A DNA stretch of 64,000 nt. Source: VRUE01 sp963704505. Its GTDB lineage: Bacteria; Actinomycetota; Thermoleophilia; Solirubrobacterales; 70-9. Positions within the stretch are counted from its first letter, which is position 1; the number at the start of each line of letters is the position of its first letter. The stretch is from contig OY969912.1 in the NCBI GenBank assembly GCA_963704505.1, positions 2,976,001 through 3,040,000 of the forward strand. The letters run 5' to 3'. Positions 34,204 through 42,981 of this stretch are shown here, one piece after another. The notes beneath the pieces are model-generated. The model saw only the letters and a list, made by a program, of their open reading frames with translations. It had not been told where the DNA came from and did no database searches. The position numbers and the translations under genes are program-made.

Positions 34204-35054
34204 TTCTCCGTCCGCTCCTCAGCTACCGGTGTTCCGGCCTCGTCGGCGATCGCCTCGGGCGGCCAGGGGCCGGCCCAGTTGTCGCGGGCGCCGTCGATCG
34301 TGATCGTCGTGCCGGAGAAGAAATCGCCTGCGGGCGAGGCGAGATAGGCGACCAGCCAGGCCATCTCCTCGGCCCGCCCCGCCCTGCCGATCGGGATCGA
34401 GCGCTCGAGGTTGTCGACGACGACCTGCGGATACTTGGTCAGGAGCGTCTCGGTGGCGAACTGGCCGGCGGCCAGCGCGCAGGTCCGGATCCCGAACCGC
34501 GCCCACTCGACCGCGAGGGTGCGCATCATGTTCTCGACCGCCGCGCGGGCGGCACCGGAGTGGACCATCCCCGGCATCCCGTTGTGGGGGGAGAGGGTGA
34601 CGCTGAGGACCTTGCCGCCGCCCTGGGGGATGAAGGCCTTGGTCGCCGCCGCGTGGGTCATCAGCCAGGTGCCCTGCACGTTGAGGTCGATGACGGTGCG
34701 GAAGCCCTTCGGCGTGATCGCCTCGGCGGGGCTGAGGAACTGCCCGCCGGCGTTGTTGACGAGCACGTCGAGGCGCCCGTGGCGCTCCAGGACCCCGTCG
34801 AAGAAGGCCTCGACGGGCTCCTCCTCGCGGATGTCCAGGGTCTCATGCTCGAAGCTGCCGGCGAGCCCGGCGGCGAGCCCGGCGGTCTCCTCGAGCGGCT
34901 CCTGGCGGCGGCCGCAGCCGACCACCGCGGCGCCCAGTCGGGACAGCTCGAGAGCCGTCTCACGGCCGAGCCCCGAGCCCGCGCCGGAGACCACGCAGAC
35001 CTGTCCCTCGAGCAAGCCGGGCTTGAACACCTGCGAGACAGAGCTTTCAGCCAT
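34191..35054 (-). CDS. PECR-like SDR (trans-2-enoyl-CoA reductase type)
   Basis: A 287-residue SDR with cofactor loop SGAGSGLGR (23-31) and NNAG near 100. The classical Tyr-x3-Lys is absent: the site reads VHSGAARAAVENM (164-176), with Ser at the Tyr position and Arg at the Lys position. The same HSGAARAG stretch is found, from memory, in mammalian peroxisomal trans-2-enoyl-CoA reductase and its bacterial relatives, so an enoyl-CoA reductase role is the best guess. The Arg pair GCGRR after strand 2 suits NADPH. ATG 35054. Confidence 0.82.
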   Translation of the reverse strand: MAESSVSQVFKPGLLEGQVCVVSGAGSGLGRETALELSRLGAAVVGCGRRQEPLEETAGLAAGLAGSFEHETLDIREEEPVEAFFDGVLERHGRLDVLVNNAGGQFLSPAEAITPKGFRTVIDLNVQGTWLMTHAAATKAFIPQGGGKVLSVTLSPHNGMPGMVHSGAARAAVENMMRTLAVEWARFGIRTCALAAGQFATETLLTKYPQVVVDNLERSIPIGRAGRAEEMAWLVAYLASPAGDFFSGTTITIDGARDNWAGPWPPEAIADEAGTPVAEERTEKGSG

Positions 35055-35100
35055 CGGCGAGGGAGCCTATATACGGCCGGGTCAGAGGTAACCTGGCCCG

Positions 35101-36012
35101 GTGAAGGTCCATGTCCAGGCCAAGCCGCTGGAAGAGCCGTTGGCCGGAGGGAGCCAGGGCGCCTCGGTCGCGGTCGAACCGATCATCGCCGGCCACGTCA
35201 ATTGGCCGCTGCCGATGATGGAGAGCCCGGGCGGGCCGTTCCTGCAGCTGAAGCTGGCCCGCGCCCTCTGGACCGGGGAGCCGCAGACGACCGTTCCCTG
35301 CCCCGCGTATCTGGTCCGCCACCCCAGCGCCGGCGCGATCCTCGTCGACACCGGGCTGCACCCGTCGGTCGCCACCGACAGCCGGGAGAACTTCGGTCGG
35401 CTCGGAAAGCGCTTCGGTAAGCCGACGCTCGAGCCGGGCGAAGACGCCCCGGCCCAGCTGCGCAAACGCGGTGTCGATCCCGGCGAGATCCCGGTGGTCG
35501 TCATGACCCATCTCCACCTCGACCACAGCTCGGCGATCTCCGAGTTCCCGCAGGCTGCCTTCGTGATCAGCGAGGACGAGTGGAAGGCGGCGAGCGTCGG
35601 GCCCAAACCGCTGGCCAACGGCTACCGGCGCGCGCACTTCGACTACGCCTTCGACTATCGCACTGTCGATTTCAATCGCGGCACCGTCGACTCCTACGCC
35701 AGCTTCGGCCGCACCTTCGACCTCTTCGGCGACAGCTCGGTTCGCCTCGCCTTCACCCCCGGCCACTCCGCCGGCCACATGTCGGTGATCTGCCGACTCA
35801 AGGAGCGCGACTTCGTGATCGGCGGCGACCTCGCCTACACCGAGGCGCAGCTTCGCGGTGACGCGCCGCTCGCCCCGCGCCCCTTCGACGCGCATTGGAA
35901 CCGGCGCTCGCTGCAGGAGGCAAAACTCTTCGCCCGCGAGTTCCCCGAGTCGATCGTCACCCCCGGGCACGACCCGGAGTTCTTCGCCCGGCTCGGCGCC
36001 CGCTACGAGTAA
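35101..36012 (+). CDS. Metallo-beta-lactamase fold hydrolase, lactonase-like
   Basis: A 303-residue protein with the two-zinc signature HLHLDH (His137, His139, Asp141, His142), a later His in TPGHSAGHMS, Asp in GGDLAY and His in TPGHDPE. The domain layout resembles AiiA/AttM-type lactonases that open acyl-homoserine lactones, though many relatives act on other lactones or esters. GTG 35101. Its start is 46 bases from that of the divergent PECR-like SDR. Confidence 0.85.
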   Translation: MKVHVQAKPLEEPLAGGSQGASVAVEPIIAGHVNWPLPMMESPGGPFLQLKLARALWTGEPQTTVPCPAYLVRHPSAGAILVDTGLHPSVATDSRENFGRLGKRFGKPTLEPGEDAPAQLRKRGVDPGEIPVVVMTHLHLDHSSAISEFPQAAFVISEDEWKAASVGPKPLANGYRRAHFDYAFDYRTVDFNRGTVDSYASFGRTFDLFGDSSVRLAFTPGHSAGHMSVICRLKERDFVIGGDLAYTEAQLRGDAPLAPRPFDAHWNRRSLQEAKLFAREFPESIVTPGHDPEFFARLGARYE

Positions 36013-36039
36013 CTGCGGCGCCCGGGCCCGACGGCGACG

Positions 36040-39000
36040 CTAGCCGCGGCCGGGCTCCTCGGCGACGTTGCCGCCGAGGACGACGGCCGTGTGGCCGTGG
36101 CCCTCTCCCTCGATGTCGAGTTCAGGGAGGATCCGGTCGAGCCATTTGGGGACGTGCCAGACCCTGTCGCCGAGCAGCAGCATCAGCGCCGGCAGGAGGA
36201 CGATGCGGACGACCGTCGCGTCGAGGAGGACGGCGACGGTGAGGCCGATGCCGAGCTGGCTGACGGTGGCGATCGGCGCCGCCGCGAAGGCGATGAAGAC
36301 GGCCATCATGATCGCCGCCGCGCCGGTGATCACGCGGGCAGTCTTCTCCAGGCCCAGGGAGATCGCTTTGGCGTTGTTTTCGTCGACGTCGTAGCTCTCC
36401 TTCATCCGCATCAGCAGGAAGACGGCGTAGTCGATCGACAGCCCGAAGACGACGCCGAACATCGCCACGGCCCCGATCGCATCGACGTAGGTGTGCCCGC
36501 CTCCGGGGTACCCGTGGGGGACGTTGAAGAGGAGGACGATGACGCCGAAGGCGACGCCGACCGTGGCCAGGTTGAGTGCCACGGCGAGGAACGCGAGCAG
36601 CGGCGCCCTGACGATGATGATCATCATCAGCAGGGTGACGATCGTGATCGCGATCACCACGATCGGGATCCGTTCCCTGGTGATCGAGTCGTAGTCGGTC
36701 AGCTGGGCGGCGCCCCCGGCGACGCCCGCTTCGACATCCGCGTCATCGGCGAGCCCGGCGGCGTAGCCCTTGAGCCGGTGGTCGAGGTTCTTCGAGCCCG
36801 GCGTGTTGAAGGTGTATTTCGAGATCACGGTGATCGCCGCGCCCTGGCCGCCGTGTTCGATCGCGATCGCTTCGCTCGCCTTCTCGCGGTCGGCCGGCGG
36901 GGCGCCGTCGAGCGCCGAGAGGACGTAGAAGCCCGAGTCGAAGAGGCCCGGCGACTGCTTGTTGAGGTTTTCGACCTTCTTGGTCGTCGCACCGGCGCCG
37001 CGGGTCACCTTGACGCTGGCGTTGTGGAGCCCCTTCTGCAGCGGGTACGACTTGTGGAAGCCCTCGGAGAGGTTCGACTGCAGCGTTTCCGAGCCGCCCT
37101 GTAGCCGGTTGATGCCGTTGGCGAGCCGGAAGGTGCCGTCCTGGAGTTCTTCGAGGCCGCTCGGCAGCGCCGTCGATTCCTTGTGCAGCTTGCCGGTGCC
37201 TTCGCTGAGCTTGGTCGAGCCTTCGTGCAGATTTTTGCTTCCGGCGAAGAGCTTGCTCTCTCCGTGGTGGAGTTCTTTCGCTTCTTCACGGGCTTCCTTG
37301 GCTTCTTCTCGAATCACCGAGTCGAGGTACAGGGAGAGTTCTTCGGCGTTCTTCGCCGCTTCCGTCAGCGTCGGATTCGCGGCGGCGGCGGCTTTGAGTT
37401 CGCGTTCCACCTGCTTTGACCGGGTCAGGGCCTGGGTCCTCACGTTCCGCAGGATCTGCCCGGTGGATTCGACCAGCCCGCCGGCGCCGAGCTTGGCTTC
37501 TTCCTGACCGTCGGCGATCTTTTCCGCGCCTTCGTTGAGGTTTTCCGTTCCTTCGTCGATCCTGGTGATGCCGTTGACCGCGCGGGTGCCCCCTTCGATC
37601 GCCTGGCCGAGGCCTTCGGCAATCTGCAGGGCGCCGTCTTCGGCGTTGCCGGAGCCTTCGCCGAGCAGGCCGGCGCCGGCCGCCGCCCGGGCGAAGCCGC
37701 TGCGGATCATCGAGACGCCGTGTTCGGCCCGTGCGAGGCCGGGGCCGAGCTTGTTCAGTTCGTAGAGCTGGCCGCCCTTCTCGTTGCTGGTCTTCAGTTC
37801 GTTGCCTGTCTTCTGCAGCGGTGCCGTCTGCTTCGCCACCTGCTCAGGCCCGATCACCGCCTGCACCGCCGGGTCTTCGGCGATCTTCCGCTGCCACTTG
37901 GCGAGCTTGTCGAGGCGCGATTTTTCGGTCATCGTCCCCTTTTCGGTAGCGGCGACGACGACGAACGGGGCTTCGTAGCCCGGCCCGATCGCCTTCTGGA
38001 CGACGTCGAAGTCTTCGCGGACGCTGTTGTCGTGGGGCAGCTGCTCGGTGCTCGGCGGGCCGGTTTTCAGGCCGAGCGCGGGGCCGGCGAGGATCAGGAC
38101 GATGCCGCCGATCAGGAGCGTCGCCAGGACCGGGCGGCGCAGGGCGGCGTCGACGAAGGTCATCACCGCGGAGCGCCCGGTCGGGTCGCTCTTGCCGATC
38201 CGCCAGCGGTTGACGTTGTGGCCGAGCAGGCCGAGCAGCGCCGGGGCGACGATCGTCGCCACCGAGACGCTGAGGATGACGACCACCATCATGGTTCCGG
38301 CAAGTGAGACCAGCAGCGCGCCGGGCAGGATCGGCACCGAGACGATCATCGCCAGGAAGAGGGTGCTGCCGGCGAAGATCGTCGTCCGCCCCGCCGTGCG
38401 CCGCGTCCTCGCGGCCGCGTCGATCGGCTCAGAGCCGCTGGCGAGCTCTTCGCGGAAGCGGGAGACCATCAACAGGGCGTAGTCGACCCCCAGGGCTAAC
38501 CCCATCATCGTGCTCACCGTCAGGGCGAAGCCGTCGATAGAGATCGCCGATGAAAGCAGCGCGAGCACCCCGCGCGAGGTGATCACCGTGATCCCGCCGA
38601 AGGTCAGCGGGATGATCGCCGCCACCGGCGAGCGGAAGACGATCAGCAGGACCAGAAGCAGGATCGGCAGGGCGATCAGCTCGCTGCGATGGGTGGCGGA
38701 GATCGATTCGTCCTGGATCGCCCGCGAGAGCGTGGCGAAGCCGGTCTGGGTCGAGTGGACCGGCGGGGTCACCACGCGGGCGAGGATTTCGTTCAGTTCG
38801 TCGACCGTGTAGCGGACCGCGTCGTTGATGCCGACGTGGAAGTCGACGAGGACGAGCGCTTTTTCTGGCGACGGGCGCAGGTTCCCGACTTTGCCTTTGT
38901 CCCAAGGCGAGACCGTCGTCACTTTCGGGTCGGAGGCGCGCAGCGCGTGGACCAGTTTCGGGCCCTGTTCTTCGATCGAGTCGGCGGGGCCCTGGAGCAG

Positions 39001-39216
39001 GACCGCGAAGGGCGCGGAATCGCCGAAGTACTCATCGAGCATTTCGTTCGCGCGATGCGCGTCGGTGCCCGGAACGTCGAGGGACGTCGGGTTCAGCTTG
39101 CTCTCGACGTCGCGGCCGAGGAAGCCCAGGACGACGATGAGGACCAGAGCGATCCCCAACACAGTCCGCGGTCGCCGAAGCGACAGCGGCCGTCGCGTGC
39201 CGGTGCCCTTACCCAA
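36040..39216 (-). CDS. MMPL-family RND transporter
   Basis: A 1058-residue membrane protein with two halves, each a single span, a large outer loop and five spans. The proton-relay type motifs GLALGVDYALLMVSRFREE and VFGLSIDYAVFLLMRMKE mark the two halves. Between them, about 480-790, is a long outer domain of short G-spaced helical repeats (LAEGLGQ-type units ending xxEG or xxxG such as NLNEGAEKIADGQ, KLSEGTGKLHKES). Similar repeats occur in YhgE/Pip-like proteins. MMPLs export lipids, siderophores or drugs; the cargo is unknown. TTG 39216 follows AGGAGGAG. Confidence 0.92.
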   Translation of the reverse strand: MGKGTGTRRPLSLRRPRTVLGIALVLIVVLGFLGRDVESKLNPTSLDVPGTDAHRANEMLDEYFGDSAPFAVLLQGPADSIEEQGPKLVHALRASDPKVTTVSPWDKGKVGNLRPSPEKALVLVDFHVGINDAVRYTVDELNEILARVVTPPVHSTQTGFATLSRAIQDESISATHRSELIALPILLLVLLIVFRSPVAAIIPLTFGGITVITSRGVLALLSSAISIDGFALTVSTMMGLALGVDYALLMVSRFREELASGSEPIDAAARTRRTAGRTTIFAGSTLFLAMIVSVPILPGALLVSLAGTMMVVVILSVSVATIVAPALLGLLGHNVNRWRIGKSDPTGRSAVMTFVDAALRRPVLATLLIGGIVLILAGPALGLKTGPPSTEQLPHDNSVREDFDVVQKAIGPGYEAPFVVVAATEKGTMTEKSRLDKLAKWQRKIAEDPAVQAVIGPEQVAKQTAPLQKTGNELKTSNEKGGQLYELNKLGPGLARAEHGVSMIRSGFARAAAGAGLLGEGSGNAEDGALQIAEGLGQAIEGGTRAVNGITRIDEGTENLNEGAEKIADGQEEAKLGAGGLVESTGQILRNVRTQALTRSKQVERELKAAAAANPTLTEAAKNAEELSLYLDSVIREEAKEAREEAKELHHGESKLFAGSKNLHEGSTKLSEGTGKLHKESTALPSGLEELQDGTFRLANGINRLQGGSETLQSNLSEGFHKSYPLQKGLHNASVKVTRGAGATTKKVENLNKQSPGLFDSGFYVLSALDGAPPADREKASEAIAIEHGGQGAAITVISKYTFNTPGSKNLDHRLKGYAAGLADDADVEAGVAGGAAQLTDYDSITRERIPIVVIAITIVTLLMMIIIVRAPLLAFLAVALNLATVGVAFGVIVLLFNVPHGYPGGGHTYVDAIGAVAMFGVVFGLSIDYAVFLLMRMKESYDVDENNAKAISLGLEKTARVITGAAAIMMAVFIAFAAAPIATVSQLGIGLTVAVLLDATVVRIVLLPALMLLLGDRVWHVPKWLDRILPELDIEGEGHGHTAVVLGGNVAEEPGRG

Positions 39217-39288
39217 TTAGCCCTGCTCCTCCTGTGGTTCCAATCGACTGCCGGCCCTCCCGGGCCGTGCCTCCGTAAGGGCGCAAGC

Positions 39289-39984
39289 TTACCCGGAGAG
39301 ACCGGCGTACATGGCCCTGACGCGGTCGAACACCTCGGTCGCGGCCTCGAGCTGCCGCTCGCGGCTGGGATCGCTCTCCACCGGGAAGACGATCGGCTCG
39401 CCGAACTCGACCCGGACCTTGGGGAAGCTGAAGCGCTTCCAGCGCCTCACCGTGGCCGAGCCATGAATCGCCACCGGGACCACCGGCGCCCCCGATTCGA
39501 GCGCGATTCTGCCAATCCCGGGTTTCGGCTCCCCCATCTGGCCGGTGCGCGAGCGGCCCCCCTCGGCGTAGACGAGCAGCATTTCTTCGCGTTCGAGGAT
39601 CCGGTAGGCGGTGATGAACGCCTCTTCGTCGCGATCGCCGCGCCGCACCGGGAAAACCCCGCCGTGGGAGTAGATGTAGGTGAGGACGGGCGGGCCGAAC
39701 ATCTGCGATTTCGCCATGAACCTGATCTTCCGGCGCAGGTAGAGGCCGGTGAAGAAGTGGTCCATCTGGCTGAAGTGGTTCGGAGCCAGGATCAGCGGGC
39801 CCCCCTTCGGCAGGTTGCCCACCCCGTAGGCGCGGACGCGGTAGATCAGCAGGGTCGGCAGCGAGACGACGATCCTGGCGAAGGTGTAGGTCCAGCCGAC
39901 CGGCCCGCGCGCCCGCTCGTGGAACTTGGCGAAGTACTCGGCTGGACGGTCGTCCTTGTATGTCTGGGGCCTCATGTCCGCCAT
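39289..39984 (-). CDS. Lysophosphatidic acid acyltransferase (PlsC family)
   Basis: A 231-residue 1-acylglycerol-3-phosphate acyltransferase-like protein. The catalytic H-x4-D is NHFSQMD (His70, Asp75), followed by FMAKSQMF, a second block GGVFPVRRGDRDEEA, and the glycerol-phosphate loop YAEGGRSRTGQ. It would add a fatty acid to a lyso-phospholipid at the inner membrane. ATG 39984 is used; the ATG at 39975 also fits. It lies between the MMPL and glycerol kinase genes on the same strand, a lipid-metabolism setting. Confidence 0.9.
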   Translation of the reverse strand: MADMRPQTYKDDRPAEYFAKFHERARGPVGWTYTFARIVVSLPTLLIYRVRAYGVGNLPKGGPLILAPNHFSQMDHFFTGLYLRRKIRFMAKSQMFGPPVLTYIYSHGGVFPVRRGDRDEEAFITAYRILEREEMLLVYAEGGRSRTGQMGEPKPGIGRIALESGAPVVPVAIHGSATVRRWKRFSFPKVRVEFGEPIVFPVESDPSRERQLEAATEVFDRVRAMYAGLSG

Positions 39985-40056
39985 CGCATCGGCTTCGCCC
40001 GACAGGGCTCGGCAACCGCTGGCTACCCCCGTTCCGAGCCACGGTTACGCGGGCGC

Positions 40057-41517
40057 TCACGTGGCCTCCGGCCGGGCCCAGCCCCGGCTGCGCTCAAGCG
40101 CCCTGCGCCACTCCGAGATCAGCCCGCTGCGGATCTCCTCGTCCATTCCAGGCTCGTAGCGGGCGCCCTCGCGCCACATGCCCGCCAGCGCCTCGACGCT
40201 CCAGCGTCCGGTGGCCACTCCGGCGAGGTAGGCGGCGCCGAGCGCGGTCGTCTCGGCGACCTCGGGGACGGCGACCGGGATCCCGAGAACATCGGCCTGG
40301 AACTGCATCAGCCAGGCGTTGGCGACCGCGCCTCCGTCCGCCTTGAGGACGGAGAGCCGCTCGCCGCTCGCCCGCTCCTGCGCCTCGATCGCGTCGACCG
40401 CCTGGTAGGCGATCGCCTCGAGCGCGGCACGGGCGAGGTGGGCACGCCCGCTGCCGCGGGTGAGGCCGACGATCGTGCCCCGCGCGTAGGGATCCCAGTG
40501 GGGCGAGCCGAGCCCGGTCAGCGCCGGGACGAAGTAGACGCCGTCGTTGCTCTCGAGGGAGGCGGCGAGGCCCTCTGTCTCAGCCGCCGCCTCGATCACC
40601 CCGAGCCCGTCGCGCAGCCACTGGACGGCGGCGCCGGTGACGAATATCGAGGCCTCGAGCGCGTAGGCCGGCCCCGGGTCGGTCGAGCAGGCGACCGTGG
40701 TCAGCAGGCCCTCGGCCGGCGGCGGCGCCACGCTCCCGGTGTTGAGGAGGACGAAGCTGCCGGTCCCGTAGGTGTTCTTGGCGCTGCCGGCCGCGTGGCA
40801 GGCCTGGCCGAAGAGGGCCGCCTGCTGGTCGCCCGCCACCCCGGCGACCGGCACCTCACCGCCGAACACGGTCGTCGTCCCGAAGACGGTCGCCGAGGGC
40901 AGCGCCTCCGGCAGCCGCTCGGGCTCGATCCCGAAGATCCCGCAGAGCTCCTCGTCCCAGCGCAGCTGGTGAATGTCGAAGAGCATCGTCCGCGAGGCGT
41001 TGGTGTGGTCTGTCGCGTGGCGGCCGGTGAGCTTGAAGATGAGCCAGGCGTCGACGGTGCCGAGCGCCGCAGCCTCGGCGCCCTCGACGTTGCGCCGCAG
41101 CCACTCGAACTTGGTAGCCGAGAAGTACGGGTCGATGACCAGCCCGGTCCGCGCGCGGACCAGCTCCTCGTGGCCGGCGGCGCGCAGCTCCTCGCAGCGC
41201 CCCGCGGTGCGTCGGTCCTGCCAGACGAGGGCCCGGTGCAGGGGCTCGCCGCTGCTCGGGTCCCAGCAGACCGCGGTCTCGCGCTGATTCGTGATCCCGA
41301 TCGCGTCGAGCTCGGCCCCCTCGATGCCGGCGTCGGCGAGCGCCTCGGCCCCGACCCGGCGGGTCACCTCCCAGATCTCGCCCGCGTCGTGCTCGACCCA
41401 GCCCGGCCGCGGGAAGTGCTGCTCGAACTCGGAGTAGGCGCGTCCCGCGATCGCCCCTTCAGGGTCGAAGACCAGGCAGGTCGTGCCGGTCGTGCCCTGG
41501 TCGATGGCGAGGATCAC
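40057..41517 (-). CDS. glpK: Glycerol kinase
   Basis: A 486-residue FGGY-family kinase that makes glycerol 3-phosphate from glycerol and ATP. The start ILAIDQGTTGTTCLVFD (phosphate loop), WVEHDAGEIW, INQRETAVCWD, WQDRRT and VDAWLIFKLTG, ALEGS-type and DGGAVANAWLMQFQADVLG, VPEVAETTALGAAYLAG motifs are all glycerol-kinase specific. GTG 41517 starts directly at the phosphate loop. Divergent from the double TetR gene, which may regulate it. Confidence 0.95.
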   Translation of the reverse strand: MILAIDQGTTGTTCLVFDPEGAIAGRAYSEFEQHFPRPGWVEHDAGEIWEVTRRVGAEALADAGIEGAELDAIGITNQRETAVCWDPSSGEPLHRALVWQDRRTAGRCEELRAAGHEELVRARTGLVIDPYFSATKFEWLRRNVEGAEAAALGTVDAWLIFKLTGRHATDHTNASRTMLFDIHQLRWDEELCGIFGIEPERLPEALPSATVFGTTTVFGGEVPVAGVAGDQQAALFGQACHAAGSAKNTYGTGSFVLLNTGSVAPPPAEGLLTTVACSTDPGPAYALEASIFVTGAAVQWLRDGLGVIEAAAETEGLAASLESNDGVYFVPALTGLGSPHWDPYARGTIVGLTRGSGRAHLARAALEAIAYQAVDAIEAQERASGERLSVLKADGGAVANAWLMQFQADVLGIPVAVPEVAETTALGAAYLAGVATGRWSVEALAGMWREGARYEPGMDEEIRSGLISEWRRALERSRGWARPEAT

Positions 41518-41633
41518 CGAGGCTCTTGGTCGCCGATCACGGTGAGTGGCGCCTCCGCCATGCGCAGGACCCGCTCCCCAGTAGTTGCACTCCCTGCCGC
41601 TACCCGCATCACGTGAGGGTACAGTTGACCCGT

Positions 41634-41645
41634 TCGTTCGAACGA
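41634..41645. promoter_or_regulatory. Palindrome in the glpK-TetR gap
   Basis: TCGTTCGAACGA is a perfect 12-base palindrome 13 bases before the TetR start codon. The gap is 141 bases and divergent, so this is a likely operator of the TetR protein on itself, and possibly on glpK. No experimental support. Confidence 0.4.
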
Positions 41646-41658
41646 GCCAAAGGCCAGG

Positions 41659-42981
41659 ATGGACTCACCGAATCCTCCGATCTTCCCCCGCCTCGCAAGC
41701 GGGCCGCGCAAAATGGAGCCTGAGGCAGTCGCCCGCCACCAGCGCGGCCGGCTCGAGGGCGCGATGGTCGACTCGGTCGCGCGCCACGGCTACGAGGGAA
41801 CGACGCTGCGTGAGCTGGTCAGCGTCGCCGGCGTCTCGAAGAGCACCTTCTACGAACACTTCAGCTGCAAGCAGGAGTGCTTTCTCGATACCTACGACGA
41901 CATCGTCGACGAGATCGCCCGGCGAATCGATCGGGCTTACAAGGCACGGGACAGCCTCCACGACAGGCTGATCGCCGGGCTGGCGACCCTGATGGACACG
42001 GCGGCCGAGGATAAGGAGGCCGCCTACCTGGTGGTCGTCGAGTCGCTGACCCTGGGCGAGGCCGGGGTCGAGCACCGCGACCGCGCCTCGGAGCGCTTCG
42101 AAAGCTTCATCTGGGACGGCTTCGAGCGCTCCGGCGCGACCGAGCACCTCTCCGGGCTGGCGGTGCGCGGGATCGTCGCCGGCATCCGCAACAGCGCCTA
42201 CCAGCGGCTTCGCCGCGGCGAGTCGAGTGAGCTGCCGGAGGTGGTCGAGCCGATCGTCGGCTGGATCGAGCGCTACTCGAAGCCCCCCGGTGCGAGGGCG
42301 CGGCGCGCGGCCGAAGTGGCCGCCATTCCGGCGCCGCCGGCGCCGCACGCCCGCCACGCCGACGACCACACGCCGGACTGGGACGACCCACCCGACAGCC
42401 CGGGCAGCCGCGCTGCCCTCAGCCAGCGCGAGCGGATCATCCGGGCCGCCGCGCGGGTCGGGGTCGAAAAGGGCTACGCCTCGCTGAGCATCCCCTCGAT
42501 ATCGACGGCGGCGGGCGTCTCCAACCAGACCTTCTACGACCATTTCCCGGGCAAGCGCGAGGCCTTCGTCGCCGCCTTCGACGCGCTCGCCGCCGAAGCG
42601 CTGCGCCACGTCGCCGCCGCCTTCGAAGCCCAGCCGGGCCGCCCTGACGCGGTGGGCGCCGGGCTCCGGGCCTTGCTCGAGCACATCGCCGAAGACGACC
42701 TCTTCGCGCGGCTCGCGTTCTTTGAGCTGCCCGCCGCCGGACCGCCGGCGCTCGACCTTGCCGACCGCGTGCTCGGCGGCTTCACCGGCTTCCTCGGCCC
42801 CAATGACCGCGCCGACGTGCCGAAAGTCGTCCAGGAATCGCTCGGCGGTGGGATCTGGGCGGTGATCCAGCATGAGATCGTCGCCGGCCGGGTCGCCGGG
42901 CTGCCGGAGCTGGCGCCTCAGATCACCGAGTTCGTGATGGGGCCGTTCCACCCGCCCGACGAGCCAGGAACACCCGGCTGA
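41659..42981 (+). CDS. Double TetR-family regulator
   Basis: A 440-residue protein made of two complete TetR proteins in tandem. The first helix-turn-helix is in LRELVSVAGVSKSTFYEHFSCKQECF (about residues 50-75), followed by a ligand domain to about 200. A linker rich in Ala, Pro and His (to about 252) leads to a second one, RIIRAAARVGVEKGYASLSIPS, VSNQTFYDHFPGKREAF, with its own ligand domain. Ordinary TetR proteins are about 200 residues and act as homodimers; here the pair is built in one chain. ATG 41659. Divergent from glycerol kinase. Confidence 0.88.
   Translation: MDSPNPPIFPRLASGPRKMEPEAVARHQRGRLEGAMVDSVARHGYEGTTLRELVSVAGVSKSTFYEHFSCKQECFLDTYDDIVDEIARRIDRAYKARDSLHDRLIAGLATLMDTAAEDKEAAYLVVVESLTLGEAGVEHRDRASERFESFIWDGFERSGATEHLSGLAVRGIVAGIRNSAYQRLRRGESSELPEVVEPIVGWIERYSKPPGARARRAAEVAAIPAPPAPHARHADDHTPDWDDPPDSPGSRAALSQRERIIRAAARVGVEKGYASLSIPSISTAAGVSNQTFYDHFPGKREAFVAAFDALAAEALRHVAAAFEAQPGRPDAVGAGLRALLEHIAEDDLFARLAFFELPAAGPPALDLADRVLGGFTGFLGPNDRADVPKVVQESLGGGIWAVIQHEIVAGRVAGLPELAPQITEFVMGPFHPPDEPGTPG

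Noticed and set aside
38689..41616. A 975-codon open frame on the plus strand across the MMPL and glycerol kinase genes
   Set aside because: It is the antisense shadow of two clearly conserved genes. It shows no domains and its composition (many Asp, Gly, Arg, Val) is typical of antisense frames in high-GC DNA.
41631..41645. SOS box before the double TetR gene
   Set aside because: The GTTCGTTCGAACGA region has the half-sites in the wrong order for GAAC-N4-GTTC.
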